A program made the position numbers and the translations under genes. Below, piece by piece: positions 41,982 through 50,865 of a DNA stretch of 64,000 nucleotides. The first letter of the stretch is position 1, and each line of letters begins with the position of its first letter. Source of the stretch: Streptomyces violaceorubidus (lineage in GTDB: Bacteria > Actinomycetota > Actinomycetes > Streptomycetales > Streptomycetaceae); the NCBI RefSeq assembly GCF_000717995.1, contig NZ_JODM01000001.1, positions 62,001-126,000 on the forward strand, read 5' to 3'. The notes below the pieces were generated by a model that saw nothing but the letters and a program-made list of their open reading frames with translations, did no database searches and was not told where the DNA came from.

Positions 41982-43337
41982 TCACCAGTGGGTATCGGGG
42001 GCGGGCTTCAGAGTGTTGTCTTTCCAGTCGGAATAGCCCTGGTTGTACGGCTTTTCGCCGGTCCCGAGCTTTTCGTGTGTCCAACTCGTCAGGTCGCTCT
42101 TGCCCAGCACCTTGTCCGTGACGTCCATTCCCATGCCGGTCCACGCGATGCCGAGACCTACCTGGTAGGACTTGTACGCCTTGTCCGCGGCAGCCCCGGC
42201 GGCCGCCGGGAAGGCGGCCTTGTTCGCCGCCAGCATCTTTGCCATGCCTGCCATTTCCTTGTCGCCCAGGTGCAGAAGGGTCGACAACGGGCTGACCCGC
42301 AGAGGCCCCTTAGCTACTAGGCCGACGTTTTGAGAGATGGACTTGCGTATGTCGTTACGCGCCACACGGACGATTTGGCGCCCCGCTCCTTCCGGCATCT
42401 TGGTCATCAACCGCCCCATGTCGTCCATGACGCCCTTGACGCCCCTAAGTCCTCGGCTCAGGCCGGCGGTCCGGGCGGCCTGAGCGGCGCCCACGGTGGC
42501 CTTGGCACCGCTGGCGAGCTTCGCGGCGGCCCCGAGGCCACCCACGACGAGGAGTCCACCCACGACGTCGAAGATGGCATCCGTCCAGGTGGCGTCGCCG
42601 GATGCCACCAGCAGGAGTCTCAGTCCGATCGTGAGCGCCGCGATGCCTAGGACGAGCAGGTTCAAGCCGGGAATGGCGAGCGCCAGAAAGCCCGCAAACG
42701 TTGCGACCCAGCCGAGAACATCGATGAACGCCTTGATCCCGTCCGCATGGTCATGGACCCACCCCTTGACGTCGTCCCACCACGAGTCCTCGATCACGTC
42801 GTCGATCTCGTCGCGGATCTTGCCCGCGTAGTGGTTGGCCCGGGCGTCCCGGTCGCCGGTAACGGTGTGCAGCCGAGTGCGGTACGACTGCAGGGGGTCG
42901 TCGATGGGACTGGTGCCACTGGGCGACGTCTGCGGAACGTCCTTGTCCTCTGAGTCGGACTCCTTGGCCTTGTCGGCCTCGACCTCCTCCTGCTTGGCCT
43001 TGGCCTGGCGCAGGATCTTGTCGGCGTCGCCCTGGAAGTCCTCCAGCTCGGTCGACCACTTGGCGAGGTGACCGTGCACACGCTCGTATCGGCTGGCTAC
43101 CTCCCGCATGTGCTTCTCCAGCGTGGAGGACTCGTCGCGCAGGGCCTTGACGTACTTGCCCTTGAGGGTCTCCTCGTCGCTGATCGCCTTCAGGTTCTTG
43201 GCCTGGTCACGGAGCTTCTTGGCTACCGAGATCATGTGCTTGACCTCGGCACGGATCTCCTCTGGCTCCCCGGGAACGGGATCGGCCTCGCACAGCGGCT
43301 GCCAGTCCACCGGACGGCGCTTGGATGTCGGTGTCAT
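41982..43337 (-). CDS. Large WXG-helical putative type VII substrate (copy 2)
   Basis: This 451 aa protein starts DWQPLCEADPVPGEPEEIRAEVKHM, followed by a coiled-coil helical domain to about residue 150 (HMREVASRYERVHGHLAKWSTELEDFQGDADKIL). A linker contains SWWDDVKGWVHDHADGIKAF, then come strongly hydrophobic helices (about 225-300) and a C-terminal region ending in YSDWKDNTLKPAPDTHW. The same WW..DW-hydrophobic arrangement occurs in 38520 and 58215. Start ATG 43337 is 5 bases from the stop of small WXG protein 43342. Confidence 0.82.
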   Translation of the reverse strand: MTPTSKRRPVDWQPLCEADPVPGEPEEIRAEVKHMISVAKKLRDQAKNLKAISDEETLKGKYVKALRDESSTLEKHMREVASRYERVHGHLAKWSTELEDFQGDADKILRQAKAKQEEVEADKAKESDSEDKDVPQTSPSGTSPIDDPLQSYRTRLHTVTGDRDARANHYAGKIRDEIDDVIEDSWWDDVKGWVHDHADGIKAFIDVLGWVATFAGFLALAIPGLNLLVLGIAALTIGLRLLLVASGDATWTDAIFDVVGGLLVVGGLGAAAKLASGAKATVGAAQAARTAGLSRGLRGVKGVMDDMGRLMTKMPEGAGRQIVRVARNDIRKSISQNVGLVAKGPLRVSPLSTLLHLGDKEMAGMAKMLAANKAAFPAAAGAAADKAYKSYQVGLGIAWTGMGMDVTDKVLGKSDLTSWTHEKLGTGEKPYNQGYSDWKDNTLKPAPDTHW

Positions 43338-43341
43338 GACG

Positions 43342-43641
43342 TCACTTCTTCTGCTTCTTCTTGCTTGCCTCGGCCAACTGCTTGTCGAGGTCCTCAAACG
43401 CCTTCTTGCTGCCGGCCACGAGCGTGCCGACCGATTCGATGGACTCGATGAGTCTGGTGCGGTAATCGTCCCAGTTGTCGACGAAGTCCTCCATGGCTCC
43501 GGCGACAGCACCGGACCCCCAGTGCTCCTTCATGTCGTCCCGGCGGCTCTCGATGTCCTCGAAGGTCTTCTTGAGCTGGCCGAGCTTACGTTCGCAATCC
43601 GCGAGAAATTCGTAGTCGACCGTCAGGTCCGGCTCGCCCAT
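43342..43641 (-). CDS. WXG100-family protein
   Basis: This 99 aa helical hairpin has a true W-x-G at MKEHWGSGAVAGAMEDF and a Lys-rich C-terminus. It resembles the 57228 protein along its length (LGQLKKTFEDI..., VAGAMEDFVDNWDDYRTRLIESIESV versus VNDALDDFESNWEDGREDITQQLDAL). It is expected to be secreted with, or to chaperone, the large protein encoded 5 bases downstream. It starts the minus-strand subcluster; the 122 bases before it probably carry a promoter. Confidence 0.87.
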   Translation of the reverse strand: MGEPDLTVDYEFLADCERKLGQLKKTFEDIESRRDDMKEHWGSGAVAGAMEDFVDNWDDYRTRLIESIESVGTLVAGSKKAFEDLDKQLAEASKKKQKK

Positions 43642-43763
43642 GCAGTGTCCTTCCCCCGTGTCCGATCTGACTGTGCCGTGCGCCGTGAGGCAAATGTTCG
43701 GCCAAGACGAATGACGTTAGTGGTGGGGTTGGCGGTTTCGCCAGCGCGCACTTCCCCGACGGT

Positions 43764-44441
43764 TCAGGACACGGTGTGGAGCCGCCGCATGAGGTGCTTG
43801 TGGATCTCGCTGCGTTCTTCGTCGGTGATGACGGTCAGCCACGATCCGTCGGCGAACACGATGCGGAGCCTGTCACTCCGATGCACGCCGAGAAGCGGAT
43901 CCTCCACTCGGGCTTCCGACGCGGGAAGCTCGGCGACGACCACCATCCGCTCGGCCTGCCGGACGGACACCCGCTTGGGAGGAGCAGCCAGCACGACGCG
44001 GTCCGGTGTCAGCACGAGCAGGCGCTTGGGGTGCGACGAGTGCCCGTACCAGCGCAGCAAGAACTGTCCAGCCGTCGCCGTCCAGTCCCCGTCGAAGAAC
44101 TGGTCCAGGGCGTGGGCCGTGATTGCCTTCTTCCGCTCCTCCTCGTCCAGGGCCCGAGCGCGGGCCCTGGAGCGCACCTTGGAACTCAGGAGCCACTCCG
44201 CCATGTCCTCCAACGAAGCGAGCAACGCGAAGAGCGCCCCGACGGGCCAGAGGACGGCTACCAACGCGACCCCCAGCATGCCGAGCGGCCGGATGAACGC
44301 AGGGCGTACGGGCGCGCCGCCCGCAGCCTTGCGTATCTCCGACGGCGGTTCTGGAATCTTGCTGATCCGACACCAGGCGGCACAGTCCGCCTCAAGCGCG
44401 AGTCGCGTCTTCGCGACCTTCGCGAGCCCCGTTGATCTCAT
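43764..44441 (-). CDS. PH-like membrane protein of the secretion island
   Basis: This 225 aa protein has two hydrophobic segments (about residues 52-75) and a C-terminal PH-like domain with LLVLTPDRVVLAAPP, RLRIVFADGSWLTVITDEERSEI, similar to the 37553 protein. Its ATG overlaps the stop of the secreted protein 44441 (TGATG), indicating one operon 46194-43764 running lipoprotein, secreted protein, PH-like protein. It is probably membrane-bound at the inner face. Confidence 0.75.
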   Translation of the reverse strand: MRSTGLAKVAKTRLALEADCAAWCRISKIPEPPSEIRKAAGGAPVRPAFIRPLGMLGVALVAVLWPVGALFALLASLEDMAEWLLSSKVRSRARARALDEEERKKAITAHALDQFFDGDWTATAGQFLLRWYGHSSHPKRLLVLTPDRVVLAAPPKRVSVRQAERMVVVAELPASEARVEDPLLGVHRSDRLRIVFADGSWLTVITDEERSEIHKHLMRRLHTVS

Positions 44442-45526
44442 CAGCGGTTGACCGCCTGGATCTCCTGGACCGTGACCGCCTGGGCGTTCTCGAAGGTGCC
44501 GTCGGGCAGGTCGCCGCCCGTGCCGCCGGATCCGGTCCAGGCGATTTCCCAGGTGATGGTGGCCTGGAGGTCGAAGGTGCCGTCTCCCGAAGAGCGGAGG
44601 TACTTGATGCCGCAGGGCGGCGTCCGGTCGGCCTTGCCCTTGGCGTAGGGCTCGCCGATGGAGCCGTCGTCGTTGATCGTGCACTCGCCGGACGCCGGGT
44701 ACGTCTCGGCGTCAGGGGTGCCCGGCTCCAGCCTGAGCGACACTGGCTTCGCGGTGGTCGTGGCCGTGAGGGCGAATCCGGGGACATTGATGGCCGCGGT
44801 GGCCTGGACCTCGTGGAAGTCGGCCTTGTCGAGCCAGGCCCAGGTCGGCAGGTTCACCTTCGTGGTCTGGGCGGGGGCGAGGGTGACCTCGGTGCCGGGA
44901 AGCTCCATGTGCTGGTAGGCGAGGGCGGCGAGTATCTCCGGGGTGATGGCCTCCTCGTACTGGGGCGGCGGGGCCTCGCCGTTGTCCACCCAGAAGGGGA
45001 GGTCGGTACAGGAGTTGCGCTTCAGATAGTCCGGCTCGTTGGGATTCTCGACGCCGGCCCAGAACATCCCCTCGCCGTCCTTGGCGACGTTGTAGTCCTT
45101 GTAACCGGGGGCGTCCGTCCAGCCGTACTCGTCCTCGTAGTGCGCCTTCGTCTGGCCGATCGCCGCAGCCGGGGTCCCCGTCATGCCGGGGGCGCTCGCG
45201 GCTTCCTTGATCTCGGCGGACATCTTCTTCTTGAAGTCCTTGGCGCCGAGATAGGGGGCGTACCAGCAGGGTGGGGGAGTCCAGTTGACGTCGGCGGACG
45301 TCACGTTTCCCGTGCCGCCGTTCGGGGCGACGGCACCGGAGTAGGTGATGCGCACGGCGGAGTGGATGCCGGTTTCGTCGGTGCCGCCCTCTTGCTGCGC
45401 ACTGCCGCCCTTGCCGGTGTCCACCGGTTCTGCGGTGGCGTTCGGGGCAAGGAGGTAGATCAGGCCGGTCGCGACGGCCAGGGCAGCGGCGCTGCTGCCG
45501 AAGAAGCTTCGCCGTGGTCTGCTCAC
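44441..45526 (-). CDS. Secreted protein, coupled to a lipoprotein (pair 1)
   Basis: This 361 aa protein has a Sec/Tat-like signal: SRPRRSFFGSSAAALAVATGLIYLL followed by APNATA. The mature protein has several Cys (WTPPPCWYAP, RNSCTDLPFWV, SGECTI, TPPCGIKYL) and ends AVTVQEIQAVNR. It is paralogous to the 62186 protein, with shared NLPTWVWLDK-type and KGKADRTPPCGI blocks. GTG 45526 overlaps the lipoprotein stop in a GTGA. Function is unknown; disulfide-stabilised beta-rich surface protein is the best description. Confidence 0.85.
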   Translation of the reverse strand: MSRPRRSFFGSSAAALAVATGLIYLLAPNATAEPVDTGKGGSAQQEGGTDETGIHSAVRITYSGAVAPNGGTGNVTSADVNWTPPPCWYAPYLGAKDFKKKMSAEIKEAASAPGMTGTPAAAIGQTKAHYEDEYGWTDAPGYKDYNVAKDGEGMFWAGVENPNEPDYLKRNSCTDLPFWVDNGEAPPPQYEEAITPEILAALAYQHMELPGTEVTLAPAQTTKVNLPTWAWLDKADFHEVQATAAINVPGFALTATTTAKPVSLRLEPGTPDAETYPASGECTINDDGSIGEPYAKGKADRTPPCGIKYLRSSGDGTFDLQATITWEIAWTGSGGTGGDLPDGTFENAQAVTVQEIQAVNR

Positions 45527-46194
45527 TGGCACTTCTTGGCCTCCGTCTCGACGAAGACCTTGGACGCCTGCCACAGGCTTTCACCAGTGGGGTACTTGGT
45601 CATGATGATCTTGTAGTAGTCGAAGTCCTTCAGGCTGGGCTCGGACTTCAGCACCTTCCCCGTCTTGACTTCTTTTCCGTAGAACTTCCCGGTGTCCGCG
45701 CAGAATGCGACCTCAACCGAGTTGCCGTTCGGAGCAGATCGTGTCGTGGCGTCGTAGTGACGCCGGGTGCCGGTGCCGGTCCAGCCGCCCTTGATCCACT
45801 CGTTGATCTGCGTCTCGGCGTAGTGGATTCCGTCCCCCGTGGCGTACGCGGCCAGGGCGGCGTCCTTGGTCGTGCGCTTGTCGACGCCCCGGTAGATGGC
45901 GCGCAGGTAGTTCGCGGCGTCGTCCATCGCGGCCGCCTCGTTCTTGTCCTTCGGCCTATCCCAGTCGAAGACGAGGTTCATGTCCTTCGGGAGGGACAGG
46001 TCCACGCCGTCCGGCTTGTCCTCCGCCGGTGCCGCCGAAGACTCCGCTGTCCCACTCGGGGTCGCAGCCCCCTGGTCCGCCCCCGCGATCTTGTCGTTGT
46101 CGCTGGACTGGTCGTCCCCGCCCCCGCAAGCCGTCAGTAGCAAGGCTGCTGAGGCGACGAGCGCGGCAGCAACGGGCAAAGAGCGGCGCTTCAC
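45523..46194 (-). CDS. Lipoprotein of the secretion island (pair 1)
   Basis: This 223 aa lipoprotein has lipobox L-L-T-A-C followed by GGGDD, an Ala/Ser/Asp-rich linker, and a globular part with LPKDMNLVFDWDRPKDKNEAAAMDDAANYLRAIYRG. The 63292 protein has LPEDLKLVFDFERPSDAEQAAALEDAANYIRAL in the same place. GTG 46194 has GGGGAG upstream. The C-terminal Cys and the GTGA coupling to the secreted protein suggest they form an extracytoplasmic complex. Confidence 0.87.
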   Translation of the reverse strand: MKRRSLPVAAALVASAALLLTACGGGDDQSSDNDKIAGADQGAATPSGTAESSAAPAEDKPDGVDLSLPKDMNLVFDWDRPKDKNEAAAMDDAANYLRAIYRGVDKRTTKDAALAAYATGDGIHYAETQINEWIKGGWTGTGTRRHYDATTRSAPNGNSVEVAFCADTGKFYGKEVKTGKVLKSEPSLKDFDYYKIIMTKYPTGESLWQASKVFVETEAKKCQ

Positions 46195-46335
46195 AGTGGA
46201 CTCCCCGTGAGACAGAAGTGCGGTCAAGGCTACTGACGGTATCTGCGTGCTTCCTGGTTTCGCCAGAGTGAACTGCGTCAGGAATCGCTACGGTGCCCTG
46301 GACATACGAGGGGCTAGTGAGGGGCGGGGAGGCAC

Positions 46336-46971
46336 GTGGCGGACGTCATGTCCGGGGACGGGACCAGGATCGGATCCGACCTGGTGCGGTGGCTGGTGCT
46401 CAGTCTGCTGTGTGCCGGGGGTTCGCTGGGGTTGTCCTGGCTGGGGCCTGTCGTGCCGCTTCCGACCGTGGTGCGCGGGGTGGGGGGCCTGTTCGCGATT
46501 CTGATCCTTCCGCTGGCCTCGTCCCTGGTCCCGGTACTTTTCCTGCGCCGTGTGCCGCGCAAGAAGCGGAAGATGGCGTGGCAGTTGATCGTGCCGGTGA
46601 TTGCCGGAGTGGCCCTGGGGGTTTTCGGCTCGGGTGCCGGGGACGCGACCGCCTTGGCGGACCGGGGTGTGTGGGCCGACGCCGTGGTCGTCAGCGCGGA
46701 CTACAGCAGCACCAACCACTGCGACCTGCGCACCGTCGACGGACGGGACATCTCACCCTCGCTCTCGGAGAGCGACGGTTGCCAGGACACGACGTCGAAG
46801 GGTGACGAGCTACGCGTGCGGTACGACCCCGAAGGCGTTGCGAGCCCGGACGACGGGCACACCAGCTCCGACGGCGTGTTCCTCGCCACGCTCTTCGGAG
46901 CGGCCGTCGTGATGGGCACGTGGGGCGGCGTGCGGCAGAGCAGGTGGGATCGGTCGTATGACGGGGCGTGA
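46336..46971 (+). CDS. Membrane protein of unknown function
   Basis: This 211 aa protein has about five hydrophobic helices (residues 15-35, 43-65, 80-98 and near 180-200) and a ~90-residue extracytoplasmic loop with two cysteines (TNHCDLRTVDGRDI, SDGCQDT) that may pair. GTG 46336 has GGGGAGG upstream; an internal ATG lies four codons later. It is divergent from the lipoprotein gene with a 141-base gap and overlaps the next gene by 14 bases. Confidence 0.75.
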   Translation: MADVMSGDGTRIGSDLVRWLVLSLLCAGGSLGLSWLGPVVPLPTVVRGVGGLFAILILPLASSLVPVLFLRRVPRKKRKMAWQLIVPVIAGVALGVFGSGAGDATALADRGVWADAVVVSADYSSTNHCDLRTVDGRDISPSLSESDGCQDTTSKGDELRVRYDPEGVASPDDGHTSSDGVFLATLFGAAVVMGTWGGVRQSRWDRSYDGA

Positions 46972-47554
46972 GCGGCCCGTGGACGAGGTGGTGGCGGATC
47001 GCGACCGGCGCTTGCGGGTGCGGGTGCGGGACGGCGTCGGACTCGTGCTGTTCCTCGTGGTCGGGGCGGTGGTGGTCGTCGGCTTGTTCGGAGGGGCGAG
47101 GTGGGCCGCCCGCGAGAGTGCGCCCTTGCTGTACGACCTGCCCGGAGGATCCTGGGGCGTCGGGGGCGTCCTCGGGCTGGTCACGCTCCTCGGGTGGGGC
47201 GGCGCCGTGTCGGGGCGGCTTGAGATGCCCACCGCGAACGGCTCCGGGAAGGCGTCCGGGGCGGTTCTGCGCCGACTTGCCCGGGGCGTGTGCGCCGCAG
47301 CTCCCGTCGCGCCGGTCCTCTTCCTGATCAGCGGGCTGCAGGGCAAGAACTGCCGGACGTACGAGCCGGATTGCTCGTACGTCCCCGGTACCGGCCCCGC
47401 GCTCCTCGTGTACGCCGGTTGCGTGGCCGTCGTGGGATGGCTTACCCACCGTCGGCGTCGTGCCGTTCTCGAAGCGCGCCGTGCACACGGACGTCAACGG
47501 CTGCGGAAGCTGCGCACGAGGGGTAGGGGAAAGAGCCGCGCCGCCCGCCGCTAG
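46958..47554 (+). CDS. Membrane protein of unknown function
   Basis: This 198 aa protein has four TM helices (about residues 25-45, 65-83, 110-128 and 145-165), two conserved-looking Cys in an extracytoplasmic loop (KNCRTYEPDCSY), and a very basic cytoplasmic tail. It is co-transcribed and overlapping with the 46336 gene, whose product shares the two-Cys loop design. I do not recognise the family. Confidence 0.75.
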   Translation: MTGRERPVDEVVADRDRRLRVRVRDGVGLVLFLVVGAVVVVGLFGGARWAARESAPLLYDLPGGSWGVGGVLGLVTLLGWGGAVSGRLEMPTANGSGKASGAVLRRLARGVCAAAPVAPVLFLISGLQGKNCRTYEPDCSYVPGTGPALLVYAGCVAVVGWLTHRRRRAVLEARRAHGRQRLRKLRTRGRGKSRAARR

Positions 47555-47906
47555 CGGTGAGTTGGGGTATGACCTGAGCTGCCAACCGCCCCCGCGACCG
47601 CCAACTCTGTCAGTACCCAGGCCGCCAGCCGGGATACGCACAGGCAGTAGAGGAAGACGGCCGCGCCCGTACGGCGAAGGTGAGCGCGGTGGCAGCCTTC
47701 GTACGGCCTGCGGCGGGCGACGGATGCAGGCGTGCCGCGACGACGTGGTCCAGGGCCGCGCCCGCGACCGGGAGACGGAAGCCGAGTCCGCAGCCCGGGC
47801 CCACTCGGACAGTGCGAGCCGGGACACCGGCGGCGGTGCCGTCAGGGCGACGGAGACCCCGCGCCCCGTGACGCCGGCCGTGACGCGCGGCCGGAGGGGA
47901 GGTCAC
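47555..47906. other. Gene-free stretch, possible decayed membrane-protein gene on minus strand
   Basis: No frame has a clear start and family. On the minus strand one frame gives ALDHVVAARLHPSPAAG near 47700, and another frame gives a hydrophobic AAVFLYCLCVSRLAAWVL near 47650. This could be two pieces of a frameshifted membrane protein, but the evidence is thin. Confidence 0.3.
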
Positions 47907-48671
47907 TCATGACCCCGAACCCGCCGCCAGCTTCCCGTTCTGCGCCTTCACCACCGTCGGCGACAGCCTCGCGTCGCTCGGTCTGGCGTTGGCGATGGCC
48001 ATGCCGTCGACCGAGAAGTAGACGGCGAGTACGTCGCCGCCGCGGACGATCTCGCCGTGCAGGACGTGCCGGACGCCGCGGGAGGCCATCGTGGACGTGA
48101 AGCCGAGCGACTCGTCACCGGCCGGGGTGACCTGCTCCGCCGTGACGGAGTCGTACGGGCTCTCGTTGCCGTTCGCCTTGGCGGTGAAGCCGTCCCCGCA
48201 CGCGTCCACGGCCTTCCGCGCGTCGGCGAAGGCGGACCGCGCCTTCCCCGGGGCGTAGGAGGCCAGGGTGACGTACGTGAAGGTGACGCCCTTCGTCAGC
48301 TTCGTCGGCGCGTCCGTCGGTCCCGAGGCCAGGCGGGTCAGGTCGGCCTCGGGGGCGCCGAGGGGCAGTTGGTTCATGGCGCGGGCCAGGGGTGCGCAGA
48401 CGGGCTTGTCGGTCGTCACCTCGTCCGCCGACTTGGCGAAGGCGTACTCGGCGTCCGGCTCGGCCACGTTGAAGCCGTCGGTGTCGGCCTTTGTGACGAT
48501 CGTCGCGGCCAAGTGCTCGGCGGGGGAGGGGGTCTTGGCCGCGGAGGCCGACGTGCTCGCCTCCGGCTTGTCGGCCGCCGGGGCTGTGTCCGAGCTCCCT
48601 CCGCACGCGGTGAGCGCGGTGACGGACAGCAGGGACAGGGCGGCGAGGGCTGTGGACGTGGGGCGGTTCAC
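47907..48671 (-). CDS. Lipoprotein of unknown function
   Basis: This 254 aa lipoprotein has lipobox V-T-A-L-T-A-C followed by GGSSDTAPAAD and a ~150-residue domain with two cysteines (KPVCAPLARAMNQLPLG, AVDACGDGF). The layout is that of the PknH-sensor-like/DUF3558 group of actinobacterial lipoproteins, but I cannot confirm membership. The GTG start is 37 bases from the upstream 48709 gene, so they may form an operon. Confidence 0.82.
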   Translation of the reverse strand: MNRPTSTALAALSLLSVTALTACGGSSDTAPAADKPEASTSASAAKTPSPAEHLAATIVTKADTDGFNVAEPDAEYAFAKSADEVTTDKPVCAPLARAMNQLPLGAPEADLTRLASGPTDAPTKLTKGVTFTYVTLASYAPGKARSAFADARKAVDACGDGFTAKANGNESPYDSVTAEQVTPAGDESLGFTSTMASRGVRHVLHGEIVRGGDVLAVYFSVDGMAIANARPSDARLSPTVVKAQNGKLAAGSGS

Positions 48672-48708
48672 GGGTGCTCCATTGCTCCGTAGGTGGGGGA
48701 GTGGGGGG

Positions 48709-49626
48709 TCACTGGTGGCCGTCGAGCAGTGCGCGCAGCTGCGGGGAGAGCTCCGGTACGCGTGCGCCCGCTGCCTGCGCGGCCTCCAGTTCCTTCACGT
48801 ACTTCAGGGCCTCCTCGCGCAGTTCCTCCTTCTCGCGGCCCTGACGACGGCCCGCCAGCCAGACCCAGGCGGCCAGGGGAACGAGGAGGAGGGCCGCGTA
48901 TCCGACGCCGGTGCCGACGGTGGCGGCCCAGGTCACGCCGCCCGCGCCGGCGAGGAGCAGGAGGCAGCCCGTCTCGTCGTGCCAACCGCCCGCGTCCGCC
49001 GTCTGCTCGTAGTACGAGACGGCCCAGGGCTTGGGCGGTACCGGTACCGGTACCGGTACGGAGGGCGTGGCCGTGGTCGAGGGCGAGGGCGAGAGGGTCG
49101 GTGTGGGCTCCGCGGGGGCCTCCGGTGCCGGTTCCACCGGCGGGTACGTCGGGATCGGTGCCGCGCCCTTGCCGCCTCCGCTCGTCGTCCGGCCCTCCAG
49201 CCACGGCGGTATGTGGGCCAGCGGGATGCCGTGGGCGCGGGCGATGCCGAGGATCTCGCGGTAGCCGGCGAGGGGGCCGCCGTGCAGGGCCCGCTTCCAT
49301 TGGGTCCGGGCGTGCACGAGCAGGGCCGTGCCGACGACGGTCAGGCCGGCCGCGGCACCCAGCAGGGCGAACAGGTGGGCGTCGAGTGCCGGGGACAGCG
49401 GGAGTCCGAACGGCAGGAACAGGCCCGCCATCAGCGCCAGCAGGCCAAGCCAGGCCGCCGGTCGGCGTTGCTCCGCCTCCAGGGCCTTGCGGCGCTCCGC
49501 CAGCAGCGCGGTCACGGCCGCGTCGTCGGTGTAGTCGACGCCGTACCGGATGCCGATGTCCCGCGCGGCCTCCCGTACCCGGGTGTCGGACCGCAACACC
49601 GTCCCGCTCACCGGAAGTAGGTCCAT
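48709..49626 (-). CDS. Multi-pass membrane protein of unknown function
   Basis: This 305 aa protein has a cytoplasmic N-terminal helix, a TM pair (about residues 58-105), a ~90-residue Pro/Thr/Ser linker, a second TM pair (about 220-262) and a charged helical C-terminus. The linker includes a Pro-Val run made by four tandem GGTACC hexamers at 49038-49062. No family is recognised. It is encoded upstream of, and in line with, the 47907 lipoprotein. Confidence 0.72.
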   Translation of the reverse strand: MDLLPVSGTVLRSDTRVREAARDIGIRYGVDYTDDAAVTALLAERRKALEAEQRRPAAWLGLLALMAGLFLPFGLPLSPALDAHLFALLGAAAGLTVVGTALLVHARTQWKRALHGGPLAGYREILGIARAHGIPLAHIPPWLEGRTTSGGGKGAAPIPTYPPVEPAPEAPAEPTPTLSPSPSTTATPSVPVPVPVPPKPWAVSYYEQTADAGGWHDETGCLLLLAGAGGVTWAATVGTGVGYAALLLVPLAAWVWLAGRRQGREKEELREEALKYVKELEAAQAAGARVPELSPQLRALLDGHQ

Positions 49627-49937
49627 CCCGTAGCCCCCAAGCTCTCCGTGGTCGCCCCGTCACCGATCCGAGCGAAGATCATGGCACGGGCCGTCGGGGC
49701 CCTCGTGAGTGAATCGTGCAGGACCGATGGGCGCTCCGTGACGAACAGCACGCGGACGGTGTCCGGTTCCGGGCGGGGTGGATTCGCGCGAGCACAGTGG
49801 GAGCGGCTGCTTGGCGGTCGGCGCACAACGGGCTTGTTCTGGCGCGAAGTTGCAGATGAGTAACGGTGGACCGGGCGGTCGGGCAGGGGGCGGGCATGCC
49901 TTGAGGGGCTTATGTGCGGCTGATACGGTGCGATGGC
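49627..49937. other. Gene-free stretch before the tad promoter
   Basis: Short frames exist on both strands but none has a plausible start, composition or family. The leftward promoter of the 48709 gene should lie here; no clear element was picked out. Confidence 0.4.
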
Positions 49938-49966
49938 TTGACACTCGCCTTACTGCTGGTTATTCG
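49938..49966 (+). promoter_or_regulatory. Consensus-like promoter of the tad operon
   Basis: TTGACA (49938-49943), a 17-base spacer and TATTCG (49961-49966) match a housekeeping sigma (HrdB) promoter. The predicted start near 49973 gives a ~155-base leader before GTG 50128; the leader contains no recognised RNA element. Confidence 0.65.
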
Positions 49967-50127
49967 CCCAGGTCGGGCGGGTGCGTCAGGGGTTGCCCCG
50001 GGACGTCAACGGTCGGGCGGGCACGGGTGAAGTGTCCGAAATTGCAGAGGATTCTGCGTACTTGGGGGCTCCGCGTCCAAGTGGGTTCGTGGCAGACAAT
50101 TTTCTTGGTTGTACGGGGAGCGGTTGC

Positions 50128-50847
50128 GTGAAGATCCAGGAGCGTACGGGGGCGGGCGCGGGACGTTCCGCGGCTCCGGCTCAGCCGTCGGTCGGTGACC
50201 GGCTTCCCAGCCCTCCTCGCGAGCGCAAACCGGCGCTGGCCGCTCTGGCGGTGCTGCTGATCCTGGTGGGTGCGCTGGGCGCGACGATGCTGGTGCTGCG
50301 GGCCGGGGACCGGGTGGAGGCCATCCAGCTGACGGCCGACGTCAAGGCCGGTGAGTCCATCACCGAAGACAACATCAAGTCCGTCATGGTGAACGACGAC
50401 TCCGGTGCCCACTTCGTCGCCTGGTCCCAGCGCGCGGGCCTGATGAAGCTCCAGGCCAAGTCCACCCTCTACAAGGGCACGGTCGTCGTCGGCGAGATGT
50501 TCGCCGACAAGTCCGCCGTGGAGGAGGGCAAGGTCACGGTCGGCGTCTCCCTCAAGGAGGGCCAGTACCCGAAGGGCCTGGACTCGGGCGACAACGTCGC
50601 CGTCTACCGCGTCGGCAACAAGGCGGCCGGCGGCGGCGACCAGGACGGCGCCTCCGGCTCGGCCGGTGCCGCCAACTCGCTGCTGGTCGAGCGGGCGGTG
50701 GTGGAGGACGCCACCGCGTCCTCCGGCGACAGCTTCTCCGGCACCAACCTGCCCGTCACGCTGACCGTCGACGCCGACGACGCCGCGGCACTGACGCAGG
50801 CCGCGTCCGCCGGCGAGGTCGCCGTCGTCCTCATCCCCGGCAACTAG
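50128..50847 (+). CDS. SAF-domain protein (CpaB/RcpC-like) of the Tad system
   Basis: This 239 aa protein has an N-terminal TM (about residues 38-58) followed by a SAF domain (VEAIQLTADVKAGESITEDNIKSVMV...). CpaB proteins stabilise Tad/Flp pili. It is the first gene of the tad operon. GTG 50128 has GGGGAG 7 bases upstream; longer in-frame starts would run into the promoter leader. Confidence 0.87.
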   Translation: MKIQERTGAGAGRSAAPAQPSVGDRLPSPPRERKPALAALAVLLILVGALGATMLVLRAGDRVEAIQLTADVKAGESITEDNIKSVMVNDDSGAHFVAWSQRAGLMKLQAKSTLYKGTVVVGEMFADKSAVEEGKVTVGVSLKEGQYPKGLDSGDNVAVYRVGNKAAGGGDQDGASGSAGAANSLLVERAVVEDATASSGDSFSGTNLPVTLTVDADDAAALTQAASAGEVAVVLIPGN

Positions 50848-50865
50848 AAGGCGACCGAAGAAGCC

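Noticed and set aside
47610..47906. 98-codon minus-strand ORF
   Set aside because: Translation resembles random Arg/Pro/Ala sequence; the only hydrophobic part is in a different frame.
47907..49626. Inclusion of the 46.3-49.6 kb membrane/lipoproteins in the type VII-like island
   Set aside because: They lack WXG, PH-like or paired-lipoprotein signatures and have no paralogue in the island; position alone is not enough.
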